DNA of 64,000 nucleotides from assembly GCA_029465975.1 (NCBI GenBank), contig CM055753.1:703535-767534 (forward strand), written 5' to 3'. The position numbers and the translations under genes were made by a program. The first letter of the stretch is position 1. Each line of letters opens with the position of its first letter. The notes beneath the pieces were generated by a model. The model saw only the letters and a list, made by a program, of their open reading frames with translations. It was not told the origin of the DNA and searched no databases. Positions 12,901-28,200 of this stretch are shown piece after piece. Source of the DNA: Dallia pectoralis (Eukaryota; Chordata; Actinopteri; Esociformes; Umbridae).

Positions 12901-15900
12901 TGGTGTAGATATATTGCTGCGACATAGATTATTTGTGATTTCAGTCTAAATCATTAGTTAGCATTATCTCCCAAGTTCCCCTGTGTGTATTCCAGACATT
13001 CCTCAGTTTTCCACCTTGTTTACCATCAAAGGCTACCCACACCTCTGTCTGTCTTATATTATAGCACACTGGAATCGGGAGTTATAATTATAATTAGTGG
13101 ATGTGTAAATCTTTACACGAACACACACACACACTAATACAGAATGATTATTTATTTTATGTCATCTGAAAAAAATACCCCAGAAATTATTTAAAGAGCT
13201 GGCTGTCTGTTTTCACAATCTTGCAGGGAGAGATGGGTCCTGCTGGAATGCCTGGTGATGTGGTATGTAATACTATATTATGGGCTATATACTTCACTAG
13301 CACCGATACTAAAAACATACTGAAGTTTGATATAGATTGCGGTTTGTTGTACTGGATAAATATGTTTTGAGTGTTTTTTTTTCACAGGTTCAAAGAGAAG
13401 GCTTGAAAGGAGAGGCTGTGAGTACTTCAGCGTCATATTTGTTGCTTGTAGTTTTTGTTCTGTATTTGGTTCATGGGTCTGTTGCCTTAGAACTATTAAA
13501 GTATTAACCCTGTAACACCCCTCGTTGTAAAATTACAACGTTACCTTTAGCCATCCTTAAAAACAATCTGTTATTTTTTATCTTATTTTTTACCACATTT
13601 ACATAGTCATTGGGTCATATTGTTCAGTCTCACAATGCTTTTGTATTGTAAATGTGTTTAAGTCCCGCTTTACGGCCATGAACTCACACAACCTCTCAAG
13701 GTTTCCTTTCGAACAACATCTACTTTTTTCATTGGACTGGATTCATCAGATTCAAGTAAGTAAAATGTCTTTTATATTTTTTTTGGTTGTTATCAGAATG
13801 TCTAGAGCATGTGCATATGTAGTTATTTTGAAATATATGCATCAAATTCCATTTAGAGCTTGTTAAGTGTTTGTTGCAATTATACAACGTTGGGTGAGTG
13901 TGGTAGTCAAAATAGCAGGCTTGTTGTAGTGGGCTCAAACAGGTTGTATTCCATCCACTACACCACTGCCTGAAACAGATACATTTTTTATATATTGACA
14001 GTATACATTCTACCCTTGTGTTGTGTTCTGGTAAAATTTGACTGATTTAAACGTTTTATCTTTAAATAAAATGTAGTTAATTTGATCAGACTGACCTAAC
14101 ATTCCAGAGGATATAAACAGACAATTCAGTTCTGGGAAAGGTGAACATGTTCCTGAATGTGGGGTGTTGATGTAAGTGGGGGTATGCATGTTTTCCTTTT
14201 AGTATGACAATTATAGAGCATAAGCAGCAGTATTGTTATGTCAAGGCAGTATTGTGTGACTAAATGGCTGGTGATTGGGATGCATGTTTCATTTAGCATG
14301 ATAAGAAGAGAACATATAAGCCATTACAATAAGCAGACAGTATTGTCTGCCTGGAAAACATGCCTGAGCACTTGGTCCACCACCCTATCTATTACTTCAG
14401 GTTATGTACTACAATATAAAAATAATATTTATACATGTTAATTAATTGATATTTTATTTTCAGAATGCCACCAGCAAGGAGAGAGCCGCGATACAGTGTG
14501 CAGGATGTGATTGATATCATCCAAAATGGGGAGAGTGAAGTTGAGATGAAACTCAATGACACTGATGAGTGATGAAGACTCAGATGAAGATGTCTGTCAA
14601 CAAGTGGACAAAGAAAACCAACTACCTGGACTGTCCAGCTGATAATTACGTGGACAACGAGCCAAAAACCAACAAACACACCATGCCCCGTGTCAGTTAT
14701 TGCTGGCTGAAAAAAGATTTTATCAGTCCCAACACGATAAAGGATACACCAACACGCAATTCAGCAAGTGTGATGTCCGCCTTTCAGAGGACAAGAACTG
14801 TTTTTGGGACATTCACAACCAATGAAAATCAGCCATCAAAAGAAAAAAAGGAATGGAGAAGTTGCTAGAAAAAGCGTTTTATCTAATATTTTTTGTAAAT
14901 AAATGACTTCATAAAAAGATATGACTAATGTGTGATTATTATTATTAATGTTATATACATTTATGGGGCTGAGTAAGCAATCAAACCTGCAAATAAACCC
15001 TTAGTTGTTCTGAATTGTTGTTCAGACAATGTGAGTACAATTACAGAAATTCTGCTCCCAGCTAAGCCCAATGTTGCAATATTACAACATTTCTCTAAAA
15101 ACTTATATAAACATTTTTTTTCTAAAAACTCTTTAATTTCTTCATCAAAGGCCTCCTACAACAACATCTGAAAGGTCAAATATTTTTTTTTAGGTTTTTC
15201 TATATTTGGGTCTTACAGGGTTAAGAAGTCTGTAATGATAGAACAGTTTTTTACTCTTGAGAGTAAGAATATTTAAACACACCAAGTACAACGTCAAAAT
15301 TTGGTTGTTTCAACAATAACTAAAAAAAAACATTACCAGGCAAAATGAGAACAAATATTTTTTCATCAAAAAACATGCCCCCAAACAAAAAGGCTAGTGC
15401 TGTATTTGAGAAGATCTTGTTCTCTTAATTTCAAAGTCTGTTAAATGTTTTTGTTATTCTCTGTTCCAGGGACTTCCCGGACCTGCTGGCCCTCCAGGGC
15501 CTAATGGACCCCCAGGACCTCCTGTAGGACAATGACTTTCTCTGTACATGTTTCTGTATAATTACAAATGACAGATAATACTGTAGGTCCTACAAGCCAA
15601 AGCTAGTTAAACAATTATACACTCTTCTCCACCAGGGTGCCCCAGGTCAACTTGGTTTAACTGGTGAACCTGGAGAATTTGGCCAACGGGTAGGTCTCCA
15701 TCATTTGTTATGTATTATATGACTTTGATTACAGAATTGTTATAAATTGTGGCACAAGCTGCAAGTTCCTCCACAGACTCTAAAATTCACAGTTTGCTTC
15801 CACCGGACATTCCAACTCTGCAGAAATGTTCCGGGAATCTCCCGCATTTTAATAGCGGCTCCCTGGCGTCAGCAAATGACATACAATATCCTGCAAATTG

Positions 15901-18900
15901 ATTTGTTACAGCGGGAGTTAAATTATATATTGAGATTTTGTTTAATTGTTATTTCTAATGCTAGACGCATTCTGATTGGTCTTTGTGCTATCATCTTATT
16001 TTTTGGTAGGCGCGCTTTACAGTCAACCTCTCTCCAGTTCATCCATCAATTCGGTTCAGTTTAGTGTCTTTAGCGCCATGCAAAGTGTCCAAATACATAT
16101 ATGTGTACAAAAAGGACTTCACCCGAGACTACAATAAAACGTACCCATTCGTAATCAACAATGACAACAATAACAGTGTAACTCGGGATTTCTCAATCCC
16201 CCATGATGGGTGATATTATGGTCAAGATGGCGCCGTCGACGGCAGCCACGACTGTAAGCTACACGTTTATGTTCGTTTTTGTGTGTATAAAATCAGTGTA
16301 CTGTGACAATTCCTGGATTGTTTTTTTAAGAGAGGCGCTAAACATTAGGGAAACATCTCCTGTGAATCGATTCCCTGAATGTCTCATAACATCCAACGAA
16401 ATACTGGACATTCTAGTCAAAGTGTTCCGTCATAATAAAATGTTGTGCGTGGGCACATTTGCCCCTGAAACCTCCTCCTGGAAATCAGTTTTTGCAGGTT
16501 GGGATGTCTGGCTTACACCATATGATTCTCACGAGTGTTTCCTCAGTACCAAAGAAAGAACCCAAGTCATAGTTGCATGTTCTTGGCAATACCCAGTAAT
16601 CTGTAACACAGCGGTATGAAGCTATTGCACTGCTGTTGGGATGCCTCTGAGTTTTTTGGAGGGACAGTTAAACTTAACATTCTCCGGCAAACAAGAATGG
16701 TGTTAAAGGTTTATGATCCTTAACGTCCATGTTGATTAACAAGGTATCCAGTTATTCTTTTCTAGTTTAAATGCCTATGATGACATCACATGTAATTCCT
16801 GTATAGCTGTTTTCTGTGTGGTCCCTGGGTAGATGTTGTGTGTGCCTGAACAACTTAAGCTCACTATCCCCCTCTGTGGTTAAACCCAGTACTCTAATAA
16901 GTTTCCTCACAACATTCAATAATCACATTACCCATATTTCTTTAAGTTTATTTGAATAATTCACTAGACACCTATCCTTTGACCCCCAACGGTCGTCAGG
17001 TAGAACCCCTGGCAAGTTCTGTTTAGGTACCAGAACCATTAGAGACAGCTTGACCTATTTTCTCCACTTCCCGTTTGTCTGCACTTAACCATACCGCTGT
17101 GTGCTCCAACTGATAGTGGTCTCTCCACTGTTGTTGGACAGGGACCAAGTCTGCCCATGTGACCGTGAGTGTGTCTGTGTGTGCGCCTTCCTGTGTGTGT
17201 GTGTGTGTGTGTGTGTGGTTGGAGGACATGAAGCCAGAGAGGTCTCTGCTGGTAGAATGGTACTGTTATGGCCTATACAGCTGATAGAGTCGATCACATA
17301 ATCAACGCGTGCAGTGAACCAGTCATGGCTTCTTGTACACACCACAGCCGTCATCAGTCAACTGATTGGCCTCAAAGAATACTCTGCCCAACCAGATTAT
17401 ATATACAATCAGTCCCAGAGGTTGGACAGCATTAGGTAAACCATGATGCAGTGATTGAAATTGTCCTGCAGATGGCAGCATATCACTTGGTAGAGAATGG
17501 CAGAAGACTCCACAGCGAAGGTTTTAATGACCCACTCTTTCCACAAAAGACGATAATCTAAGCTTACTCATAATATTCTATAATACATACATTAGGTTAA
17601 AAGAAAGTATGCATTTATATATATGTATATGTTTGGCCTATAAGTAAAAATATCCTCGTTCAACTTTGAATTTGTATTGAACACGTTTCTTTCCATTTTA
17701 TTCTTTCACTTTCATTTCAACCAATTTCTTTGGTTTGAGTCTTGGTTTAATTTTGAATGTTTGTGGCTATATGAATATGTATTGTTTTTTCATGGTAATA
17801 TTTCATGTTTTAACAAAAAGTGCAAGAAGGAAGCTCTTAGAACTTTTTTTTACCTTCAAACTATTGATTATCGTGAATATTTTGTGACTTTTTATATATT
17901 ATAATATACAGAATATATGTAAGACTTCATCAAAAAGCCACAAGCCTTGCCGTTTTATAGATGCTCTAACTCAATTGTCTGACCATAACAAGTCGCTCAG
18001 ATCTTTTATGCCCATTTCTTCTGCATCCAACACATTGACTAGCAGAACAATGTTTTCTTGCCATCTAATCGACACAGACATTGACAAGAGCCCACATTAG
18101 GAGACTATCAATGTTACTTGCTTCATCTGTGGTGATAATGTGGTCATCAGTGTTCATTTCAACAGCTATGATTGTGTACTCTACCAGGACGTTCCAACCA
18201 TACTCTGTGCATATCTGCTTGCAACCTTTATCTGTCTAGAATGGGATTAAGATACGATTGTTGTCTGTCCCCATTGTCAGATCATGTCAGTGTTTGTAAG
18301 GATCAGAAAAATGCTGATTAATGATCAACACATGACTGTGCATCATAATAGCTAATAGTTGGTAGTTCATTTAGTCAGTCACTATTTACATAAACTATGA
18401 CATAATTTTATTTATTTATGTTATTTATTATGTTTCTCATCTCAAATACAATTTGTAATCAGGTAAGTTTGGTGGTTGATTTTCTGACTTTGTTTTTTAG
18501 GGGAAAAAAGGTGAAAGTGGATTACCTGGTGTGGATGGGTTACCTGGACCCCCGGTAAGAATGAAGAATTGTATTGCTGAGTGTCACGGCTTGTTTTTTG
18601 AGTGCAGAATGAGCCAGGCGTAAAGTGTGCGTACACATTCGTGGCGTTAATTAAAAATCGAACATAACTTAACTTAATAATGATACACAAAACAGCAACA
18701 TCACGTAACTTAAATCAATGAGAAGCAATGTGATAAGCAAACTACATAGACCTACTGATTACAAACAGAAAACTGGTGTGCATCATTACTAACCAAACTG
18801 AAAGTAAAAGGTGGCCAACTAAAACACAAAACAGAGTGAGGACCTAAAGTCCTCCCGGGCTCAAGGTGGCGCTGGATGCAGCCCCAGGGAAGTGGGTGGC

Positions 18901-21900
18901 GCAAATTGTTGCTCCAGGGCAGTGGGTGGGGCTGGACCCACAGTTGGCTTTGCTCGTTGTCGGCGAGATGGTAGCGAGCGTGGCTGGTGTTTTGGAGCCA
19001 CCTCCTAGAACACCCAGCTTCTTCCACGCCCACTGCTCTTTGGGGCGACGGTAGGAGAATTTCTCCCCGGAGCTATTGTTGAATGCCCCAGGGAGACCTC
19101 CTACTGTCAGACTCTGCTGGCTCGGTTTTCTCACTGTCACAACTTGCTTTGTGGTTGAGTGCAGAATGAGCCAGACGTAGAGTAGTGCTATACTGTATAT
19201 TGTCGAAGAGTTCCTCTTAACTGTGTCTTACAGTAAAAGATCATTTCAAATATATATTCCACATGAACAAAATCACATATTACAGAGCATACACGTTGTG
19301 TGTGTACAGTCCATTTACAGGTGAAGTCATAGGAAGTTACTAACTTGAAATACTAAAAAAATGTATTCTGACAGTACTGGGTCTGTTTTTAGGGTCCCCA
19401 AGGCCCTGCTGGATTACGAGGAACTTCTGGAGAAACTGGGCCTCCTGTGAGTTCCATTTTTATTACTGTCTATCAGCTTTCAACAGAAACAGGAAATAAT
19501 TTGAAATGCAACATTTGATCTTCTTTATTTACTAAGGGGCTACCTGGGGAGATTGGATTTTCTGGGAAACATGGAGAGCCTGGCAAACCTGTAAGCCTGC
19601 TGTTGATTGGTCCTTATTCCAGTACGTGTTACATGTTTTATTTTGAGTTGTCCAAAATCACATACAATTTGTTGTTGAAAGGGTTTACCTGGAAGTGACG
19701 GGCTGGACGGAGTCCCAGGAAATGATGGAACCAAGGTCAGTATTTATATAAGCCGTCGCTATTTTATTGCCAAATGAACAATTTATGTTTTAGTTCCTGA
19801 CTGTAAAAGTAGCAAAAGATCTATCATTCCACGAGCATAGAGGAGATCGTCCTGGCTTTCTAACCCTGCTGACCATTCTGTTTCCTTACATTGTAGTCAC
19901 ACAGGGATGTCATGATCAACCTCTCTCTGAACCCTATTTATCTAGCAGTATTTTTTGTGTATCTACCCAGGGGCCAAGAGGAGAACCTGGAGTGGATGGC
20001 TTTCCTGGTAAACCAGGTCCTAAGGTACACTGTAATGCCTCTGTCCATCAACCAAATGGCAGCCTATTCCATGTATAGTGTGCTAACTTAAAGGGCTTTG
20101 GTGTCATTTATGATACAACTTCTATCAAGACACCTAGACCATAAATGCACTATATGGTGTCAGAAAACATACAAAGTACCATTTGACTTCATCTACACTA
20201 TATCTATTTGAATAGCATATGGACTAGAGTGGTGCCACTAAATAATGGTGTTATGATAAAATGTATGATGTTGGTTAAAATTCATGAAGTTGGTAAAAGC
20301 TTTATCAATGTGCATTTCAATAATTAACCATATAGTGCATGGATCTATACATCTCAACATCTGAATGCTAATATCTATGACCTTTAAGGTTGCAGAAATA
20401 ATAAAACATAATCTAAGAACTCAGAATCCTATGGATGACCTAGACATTGTCAAGCAGTGACTCTGGTATTAAACTATTGTTCAGTAGGTTATACGACTCT
20501 GTCATGTTAAATGAATATACTCCCTCTAGGGTGATGAAGGCCCACCTGGGCCAAGAGGACCTCCAGGAGAGAGGGTATGTGTTTAATATCTATCATGACT
20601 TTGGCTGGGTGTGTGTGGAAGGAACTCTAGGTCCAGCACTTAATCTTGTTCGTGGGTATTCATTTAAAGGTAAAACCAACACAATGACAACGAACGGAAA
20701 ACTCAGACAGTAATGAAATGATATGCAGCGACCTACTAAATATCAAAACAGCAATATAAACAAAAACAATGTAGCATACAAAGACATACCGAGGGAACAT
20801 ATATACACTCACTAATTGATTACAGGGACCTGGTGTGAATGATAATTGACAAGACAATAAATGAGTGCAGGGCTGCGTTCATGGTGAAATGGAAACCGGT
20901 TTACATAAAACGGTTTATTCTGTGGCTTCAAAATACAGCCACCAAAAACAATCAGTATGCTAATTAAAATACTAATTGTAATTATTTGAAATACTTTTAT
21001 GTATTTACATAGCACCTGTCTATCATCTGAAATATCCCCCACAATTATGCAGTTATCAGTCAGATTTTTTTTTACCTGTATTCATTCATTTCACTGCAAA
21101 TGCCCTTCGTTAATCATTGTGTGTTTATGTGATACAGGGACAAGAGGGTTTAACTGGACCACCCGGAGCTTTTGGACCAAAGGGAGAGAAAGGAGGACAG
21201 GTGATTATCTCATTGTCATCGATAATGCCACAATCCCAGTAGCAGTACGCATCTAAATCTGTCTTTTCTCTTATTTTTGCCCCGTATTTTTTTAGGGTGA
21301 CAGAGGAAAGGATGGGTCATTTGGGCCAAAGGGTGACAGAGGTGACAAAGTAAGCCAGATATGACCAATTAACATTTCCATCAGCAGTAACACCTGCTGT
21401 ATATCTCAATGTTTTTAAAGATGACCTATTCTGTAACTAGAAAGGGTTCCTGACAAGAAGAGACAAACAAAATGATTGCTTGTTTTACAGTTTTGTTTTG
21501 AGGGATTTGAATAAGAGCATGCAAATTGTGGGCAACTTGGATATTTGCTGCATATATCATATTTACTGCATATATCATATTTGCTGCATGTACAGTAGGT
21601 CCCTTTGAGTTTATTAGTCACAGAGACTTTCTCTCCAATTTTCCTGATGAATTAGTAACATGTGTAAATAAAAAAAAAAATCACAAGTGAATTATATGGG
21701 AAAATAATCAACCAGGATTTCTAGAAAATCTGGGAATTTTGTAGAAAGTTACAATCGTCCTAATTGTAATGAGTTCATTGACTGTCTTGCTTCAGGGTGA
21801 CATGGGACCCAAGGGAACTCCAGGAATACCAGGAAATGTAAGTTTGAATGGGACAAATGACCAAATGAACAGGCCTTTATCCAGTATACCTCAGGTCAAC

Positions 21901-24900
21901 TCTGTACGTCTGTGAACTTAATCAGGATTTTTTCATACATACTGTATGTGTAATCAAACAACAAAAATCGTGGTGGAAGTGTGTTATTGATTATTGAAAG
22001 CCATCTGTGTGTCTTGTTTTCCCAGGTGGCCAATGTCATTCCAGAGCCTGGTGAGCCTGTGAGTACTGTTCAATGAAGTTTCTCCAGTCATAAATCATCT
22101 CCAGCATTTTTGATCAGCTTTTTAAAAAGGCATTAACCTCAGGTCATCTGTAAAAACCTGACGTATTGAATTCACAATTTGCAATAACAAAAATGAAGAA
22201 TTGAAGAACACAAAGTGTATGTATGGGCCAATAAATGTGCAGAAGCTTCAGGATCTTCAGGCGGATATGGAGCAAATCTGCACAGTGTGGCTAGCCATAG
22301 ACATTCTATTCATCACTTATAATACTGTGCAGCAATCATTGACCTTTTGAACATGCATTTGTGCTTTGTCTTTCTCTTTAGGGAATCCCAGGAGAGAAAG
22401 GAGAAAGGGGAGAGCAGGGAAAACCAGGAGATATTGTAAGTTAGAAAATATCATAGAGTTTTGGGGTTGATCAGCAATACTCCAAACTCTACACTAGGTG
22501 TCAGTAGAGAGAAGAGTTAAGACTGTCATCAAGTAGGCTGCTTCTACTGTGAAGTGTACCATGATTCTATGTAATAGTTTCTCTTGATTGCATGAGTCCT
22601 TTTTGTCCAACTAGAATGAACTTTTTCAATACAGTTAACTTGCAGGCCAAACCTTAAATACATTTGGCAAAATGGATAAACAATAAATACATGTTACAAA
22701 ATCAACATCAAAACATAAAATGTGTAGTCCAATTAAAAATTATTTTAATCGATCGTATAATATAAATAAAAATACCCTAACCAATTTAATCAGTTTTTAT
22801 ACTTCCGTGCCATATTATGTTAACACTCATAATATGACCCAGGAAAGTAAACATATCACTGTCTGAGCTATATATTTTTTCTCCTAATATGATTTGGCCA
22901 AAGAAAGAATCAATACAGAATAAATGCCACTCAAAGATCATGCCAATCGAGAAACAAAAGGCTTTGACCTTTAATTTTATTCTTTAGAAATTCAATAATG
23001 CTGCATGTACAGAGAACAGAACAGAAATGTGCAGAATAGGTTCACATTCACAGGACCACATGTTTACATCCTGTTGTCTTATTCATGTAGAGAGTTGTGT
23101 TTACTGTCCTGCAGACATTGTATTTCGCGTTGGTATCGTGTGTGAAGACGATGATAAATTACTCACTGTTTGTCTCTCTCCCCAAAAATGTCCTAATTCA
23201 GAAGAATAATACCAATGAAAGAGTATGATGTTAAACATCATTCTAGAGATGTTACTAATCGTTGTGTTTCCTCAAGGGTCCACGAGGACTTCCTGGTGAG
23301 CAAGGCTTAAAGGGACCGACGGGATCGCAGGTAAACAGTTTTAATCACTCTGAATTCATTAATTATGAACACATTGTTAATACTAACATTGGCATACTTA
23401 TATGATTTGGCCATTGGAAAAATATTTGTCTTTAGCATTCTTCATAAAAAACTGACAGATGTGTTTATTACCGTCTTAAATTCAGGGCCCAAAAGGAGAC
23501 AGAGGTCCTACAGGAGAGAGTGGTAGACAGGGAGAGTTGGTAAGTTCTGAGCGGCTCTTACTGCTGTCTGACGTATGTCTTGTGACATATCTAATAATAC
23601 TATGGCATGTAGCGGTCAAGAATGTAATGTGGTTGTCTCTTAGGGACCTCCGGGTCTACAGGGTACCCAGGGTGACCGTGGACTGCCTGGCAACGTGGTA
23701 CGTACATTTGTAGAAAAGACAGACACAATATTTTTAAAAAAGTCATTTGAATGTTGGCGTTCAAGGACATTGCTAATGCTTTAGCATCGTCACCCTGAAT
23801 GTCTTTCTGCAATTGTTCCAGGGCCTTCCTGGTGCCATGGGACCACCTGGAATCGCTGGACAACCTGGCGGGCGGGTTAGTTACTCAATAACTGCTAAAT
23901 GTGATGTCAAATGTCCCGATACAGGCACATATAGAGACCATGTTAATTAATTCTGTTACTTAAACAGAAATGTTGAGGTTACAATGGTTTAACCATGCCT
24001 ATATGTTGTCTGCAATTCTACTATGTTGATATTAATGCTAATATGTCTTTGATCGATTCAACAATTTTTTAGGCTGATGTTTTCTTATGAACGCTTATTT
24101 GTTATTGTCTGTGGTACTACGTTGTTTCAATATTACTTTGCTCATTCCTACGATGGTGACCTGTTCTAGGGAGAAATGGGAAAAGATGGTCGCCCTGGAT
24201 CTATGGGTCCTCCCGGAGAAGCTGGCCTCCAAGGCCTACCTGGCCTACAAGGAAAGGGCAGGGATGGCCAGAAAGTAAGACACCTCAGGGTTTCTACCAT
24301 GAAGGCACTTCTATGTTTTTGTTAAGCTCTAGTCTATGTGATCACTATAACCCGGATCAAAAGGTTGTTCTGTACAGCTGGCATCTGAGCCTGAGTTAGC
24401 ACACGGAAAAATTAACCTGAGTTTGTTGGCCTTAGGCTTCAGGCTTCCCAATAAAAAGTCACAGACATCGTGTCCACGTCTTGGCTGCACATGTGCAAGC
24501 AATCCCATTACTTTATATACACCGTGACTAGATATGGTCAGTGCTACACAACCCGCCGTGCACAGCTTTGCCAGCCAATTTACCCGACTGGGCATATTTG
24601 GCTCGTTCATCGAAGTGCGTTTACTAGATTTCATTTTCCACAGACCTGGTAATAGCGCTGATGTAGCAGAGCACATAGCCATGTTTAGGATCACAGCATT
24701 AAAAGTACTGAAGGCACTCACCAGAGTTGTGCTGCGGTTTCTAACTGTTTTACTACAGTCAGATGCAGGCCTAGGATACATATATACGACGTAACCCTCA
24801 GGGCTTGATTAGAGTGTGTTCATGTCATACATACATCTGTTTCTGCTAACCAAATGCTATATCATGAACTTAAATTAATTGGCTTAAATTAAAAAGTGTC

Positions 24901-25209
24901 AATTGTTGTAATTCTCGCTACAGGGTGACGTCGGACAGCAAGGAATACAAGGACCACCTGGACAGAAGGTGACGTCATCTAAAAGTTCTGTTCATGCAAG
25001 AAGGGTTTGAGATGAAGGGGTGAAGGGAAAAGTCAAAGACACGGGAATTATTTGGCATGCACAAGGACTCTCGTGTTCTTCCTGGTGTTTTTTCAACCCA
25101 AGCTTAGGAAGAAAACAATCAGTGTTGCTCGCACAAAAGCAATTTTCTGTGTCCGCAATACTGTGACCAGCACTCTGATTTAATAGCTACCTTTTGTGGA
25201 GCCGGAGAT

Positions 25210-25246
<37 letters not shown>

Positions 25247-28200
25247 TGCGGAGGAAGGAATAAAGAGACGGATTAATTTAGGCTAGTGTGAGACTCCATC
25301 AATGCAGTTGTTCAAGCATCCTTCATGCTCATCTAGACAGTGACCACACTGAATACCAAAGCAGACGCTTCCTGTTGGAGTCTGGCACTGTACGGCTCAT
25401 CATGCAGAACATCTGCAGTTATACCTACCAAATCTGAGTACCATAAAGCAGTCACATAATTCAAGAGTTTTGAATTAGACCTGCATGTATGGTGACCAAT
25501 GTTCTGTGGTTGTCTTATTGGATGGTGACCAGTGTTCTGTTGGTGTCTTATTGGATGGTGACCAATGTTCTGTTGGTCTCTTATTGGACGGTGACCAATG
25601 TTCTGTTGGTCTCTTATTGGACGGCGACCAATGTTCTGTTGGTGTCTTATTGGATGGCGACCAATGTTCTGTTGGTGTCTTATTGGATGGTGACCAATGT
25701 TCTGTTGGTGTCTTATTGGATGGCGACCAATGTTCTGTTGGTGTCTTATTGGATGGCGACCAATGTTCTGTTGGTGTCTTATTGGATGGCGACCAATGTT
25801 CTGTTGGTGTCTTATTGGATGGCGACCAATGTTCTGTTGGTGTCTTATTGGATGGTGACCAATGTTCTGTTGGTGTCTTATTGGATAGCGACCAATGTTC
25901 TGTTGGTGTCTTATTGGATGGCGACCAATTTTCTGTTGGTGTTTTATTGGATGGTGACCAATGTTCTGTTGGTCTCTTATTGGATGGTGACCAATGTTCT
26001 GTTGGTCTCTTATTGGATGGCGACCAATGTTCTGTTGGTCTCTTATTGGATGGCGACCAATGTTCTGTTGGTGTTTTATTGGATGGTGACCAATGTTTAG
26101 TTGATGTCTTATTGGATGGTGTCTAAGGTTCTGTTGGTGTCTTATTGGATGGTGACCAATGTTCTGTTGGTGTTTTATTGGATGGTGACCAATGTTCTGT
26201 GGGTCTCTTATTGGATGGTGACCAATGTTCTGTTGGTCTCTTATTGGATGGTGACCAATGTTCTGTTGGTCTCTTATTGGATGGCGACCAATGTTCTGTT
26301 GGTGTCTTATTGGATGGTGACCAATGTTCTGTCGGTGTCTTATTGGATGGCGACCAATGTTTAGTTGATGTCTTATTGGATGGTGTCTAAGGTTCTGTTT
26401 TATCTTACTGGATCGTTAAATTAGGTTCTGACTGTGTCTTCCAGGGTCAAACCGGATCACAGGGACCTCCGGGGCTTCAAGGGGACAGGGGACTTTCAGG
26501 AGAGGGCAAAGTCGGACCCCCGGTATAGAGACAATGCCACAGACACACACACACACACACACACACACATAGCAACATATTTCCACATTTCTGAGAGCTG
26601 TCTTGTTTTTCAACAGGGACCTCCAGGACCAAATGGTGCACAAGGACCGCCGGTAAATGCATTTTACAAGCTGTCACAAATGAAATGTGACAGATTAACA
26701 GATTAGGTTTGTGTTCAAACAAAAGTTCAACTGTTCGTTGTTGCATTCCTCATTCAGGGCATGAGAGGTCTACAAGGTGTCGCTGGTGCTCCAGGACAGG
26801 CCGGACATAATGGCTTACAAGGACGACCAGGAGATACAGGACCCCAAGGAGAGCCAGTATGTTTATGTAGTCTCCGTTTCAGCAGAAGTAGTCACATACA
26901 TGTTCATGCTCTTTCATACCGAGCTGTCCGTGTGGTGCCTGGGTGTGGGAACGCCCTGACAACATATCAAACTTTTACTGACATTACTTTGACGCTGCAC
27001 AGACACATTGGTTTAGTCTGTGGATGTTGTCAAACTCACGATGTGTTCATCAATGTGACAATGTTTACTCATTCATTAACATTTGTACACTAATTGGACG
27101 ATTACTGTACATCACCTCTTTCAGGGCGCAGCAGCAGATTTGTCCAATTTGGATCTGAAGGTACAGAGGGAATCCCCCATCACCACAGTATCGGTACCAC
27201 CATTTAGTTAAATGACTCATCCAAAGGCAGACATGTCATTCATTGTCTAGTGTTTCTCCTCGGGCTTAAGGGCGTGTGTTCAGAATGCCCAGCCGGACCC
27301 CCCGGACAAACGGGTCTGCCGGGGACACCAGGAGACAAGGGACAAACTGGACTGCCAGGGAAAAATGGACAGGATGGGTACCAAGTAAGGGAAAAGTCTG
27401 TTGTATGATACATGTATGCAATTGTCTTACAATGAAAAATGGGTAAATGTGACAAAAAATGTATAATAAATGTGATCTATACTGCATAGAAGTAGCGTGC
27501 ATTAGAAGGAGCTTCCAGTATCCTTCACAAGGTTTAAGACTGACTTGGCGTGGGAGAAAACGATCTTGCTCTTTCAGAATGCTTAAGCATCTTGTTCTCT
27601 GGAGGATACAGTAATTATGACCAGGAGACATAGATGCTGATGGTATTTTAGGTTGGAGTTGGAGATGAGGAAAAGGAGAGATGAGAGAGTGGTTGAACAG
27701 GGGAGTCACAGCAGGTCAGAAAGAGAGAGAGAGCGTGGAACAGAAAGGGATGAAAAAAGAGATATGATGTGACGTTATCTTATCTTATTATCTTTACAGG
27801 GCACGGCAGGCCCAATCGGACCTCCTGGCCCCCCAGGAGGCAGTGGAGAAAAGGCAAGTCCTCCAATACATTCGTTATTTACATTTTGTCTATTACGTCA
27901 TATTAGGCATTGATGTGTATTGATTGTGTGTTATTTGTTCCATAGGGTGCAAAGGGTGATAGAGGACCCCAAGGTGGTCCTGGGGAAAAGGGGGAAAATG
28001 GCCACCCTGGACCTCCTGGCCGTCCCGGATCTGCTGGCATTATGGGTAATGCTGTGAGTACCTACGGCCAGAACCTTTCAAATTGCTCATTGTCTTTTTT
28101 ATTGACCTTTTGTCATATTTATTGGTGCTGTATCACATCCTTCTAAAGTCACATCAGGAGGATACATGTCCCTTTTAGCTTTTCCCTTTTGTGTCTCTCC

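Noticed and set aside
16203..16619. 138-codon frame as a possible intronic host gene
   Set aside because: The AAGATGGCG start and lack of any domain suggest a mobile-element fragment. Support is too weak for a gene call.
24329..24794. 150- and 86-codon frames overlapping on opposite strands in an intron
   Set aside because: No recognisable domain, no splice or promoter evidence. Kept only as a note under the intron.
25485..26390. Open frames of eleven-residue repeats ([11 protein letters not shown])
   Set aside because: Translation of the 33-bp intronic minisatellite, open in more than one frame; not a gene.
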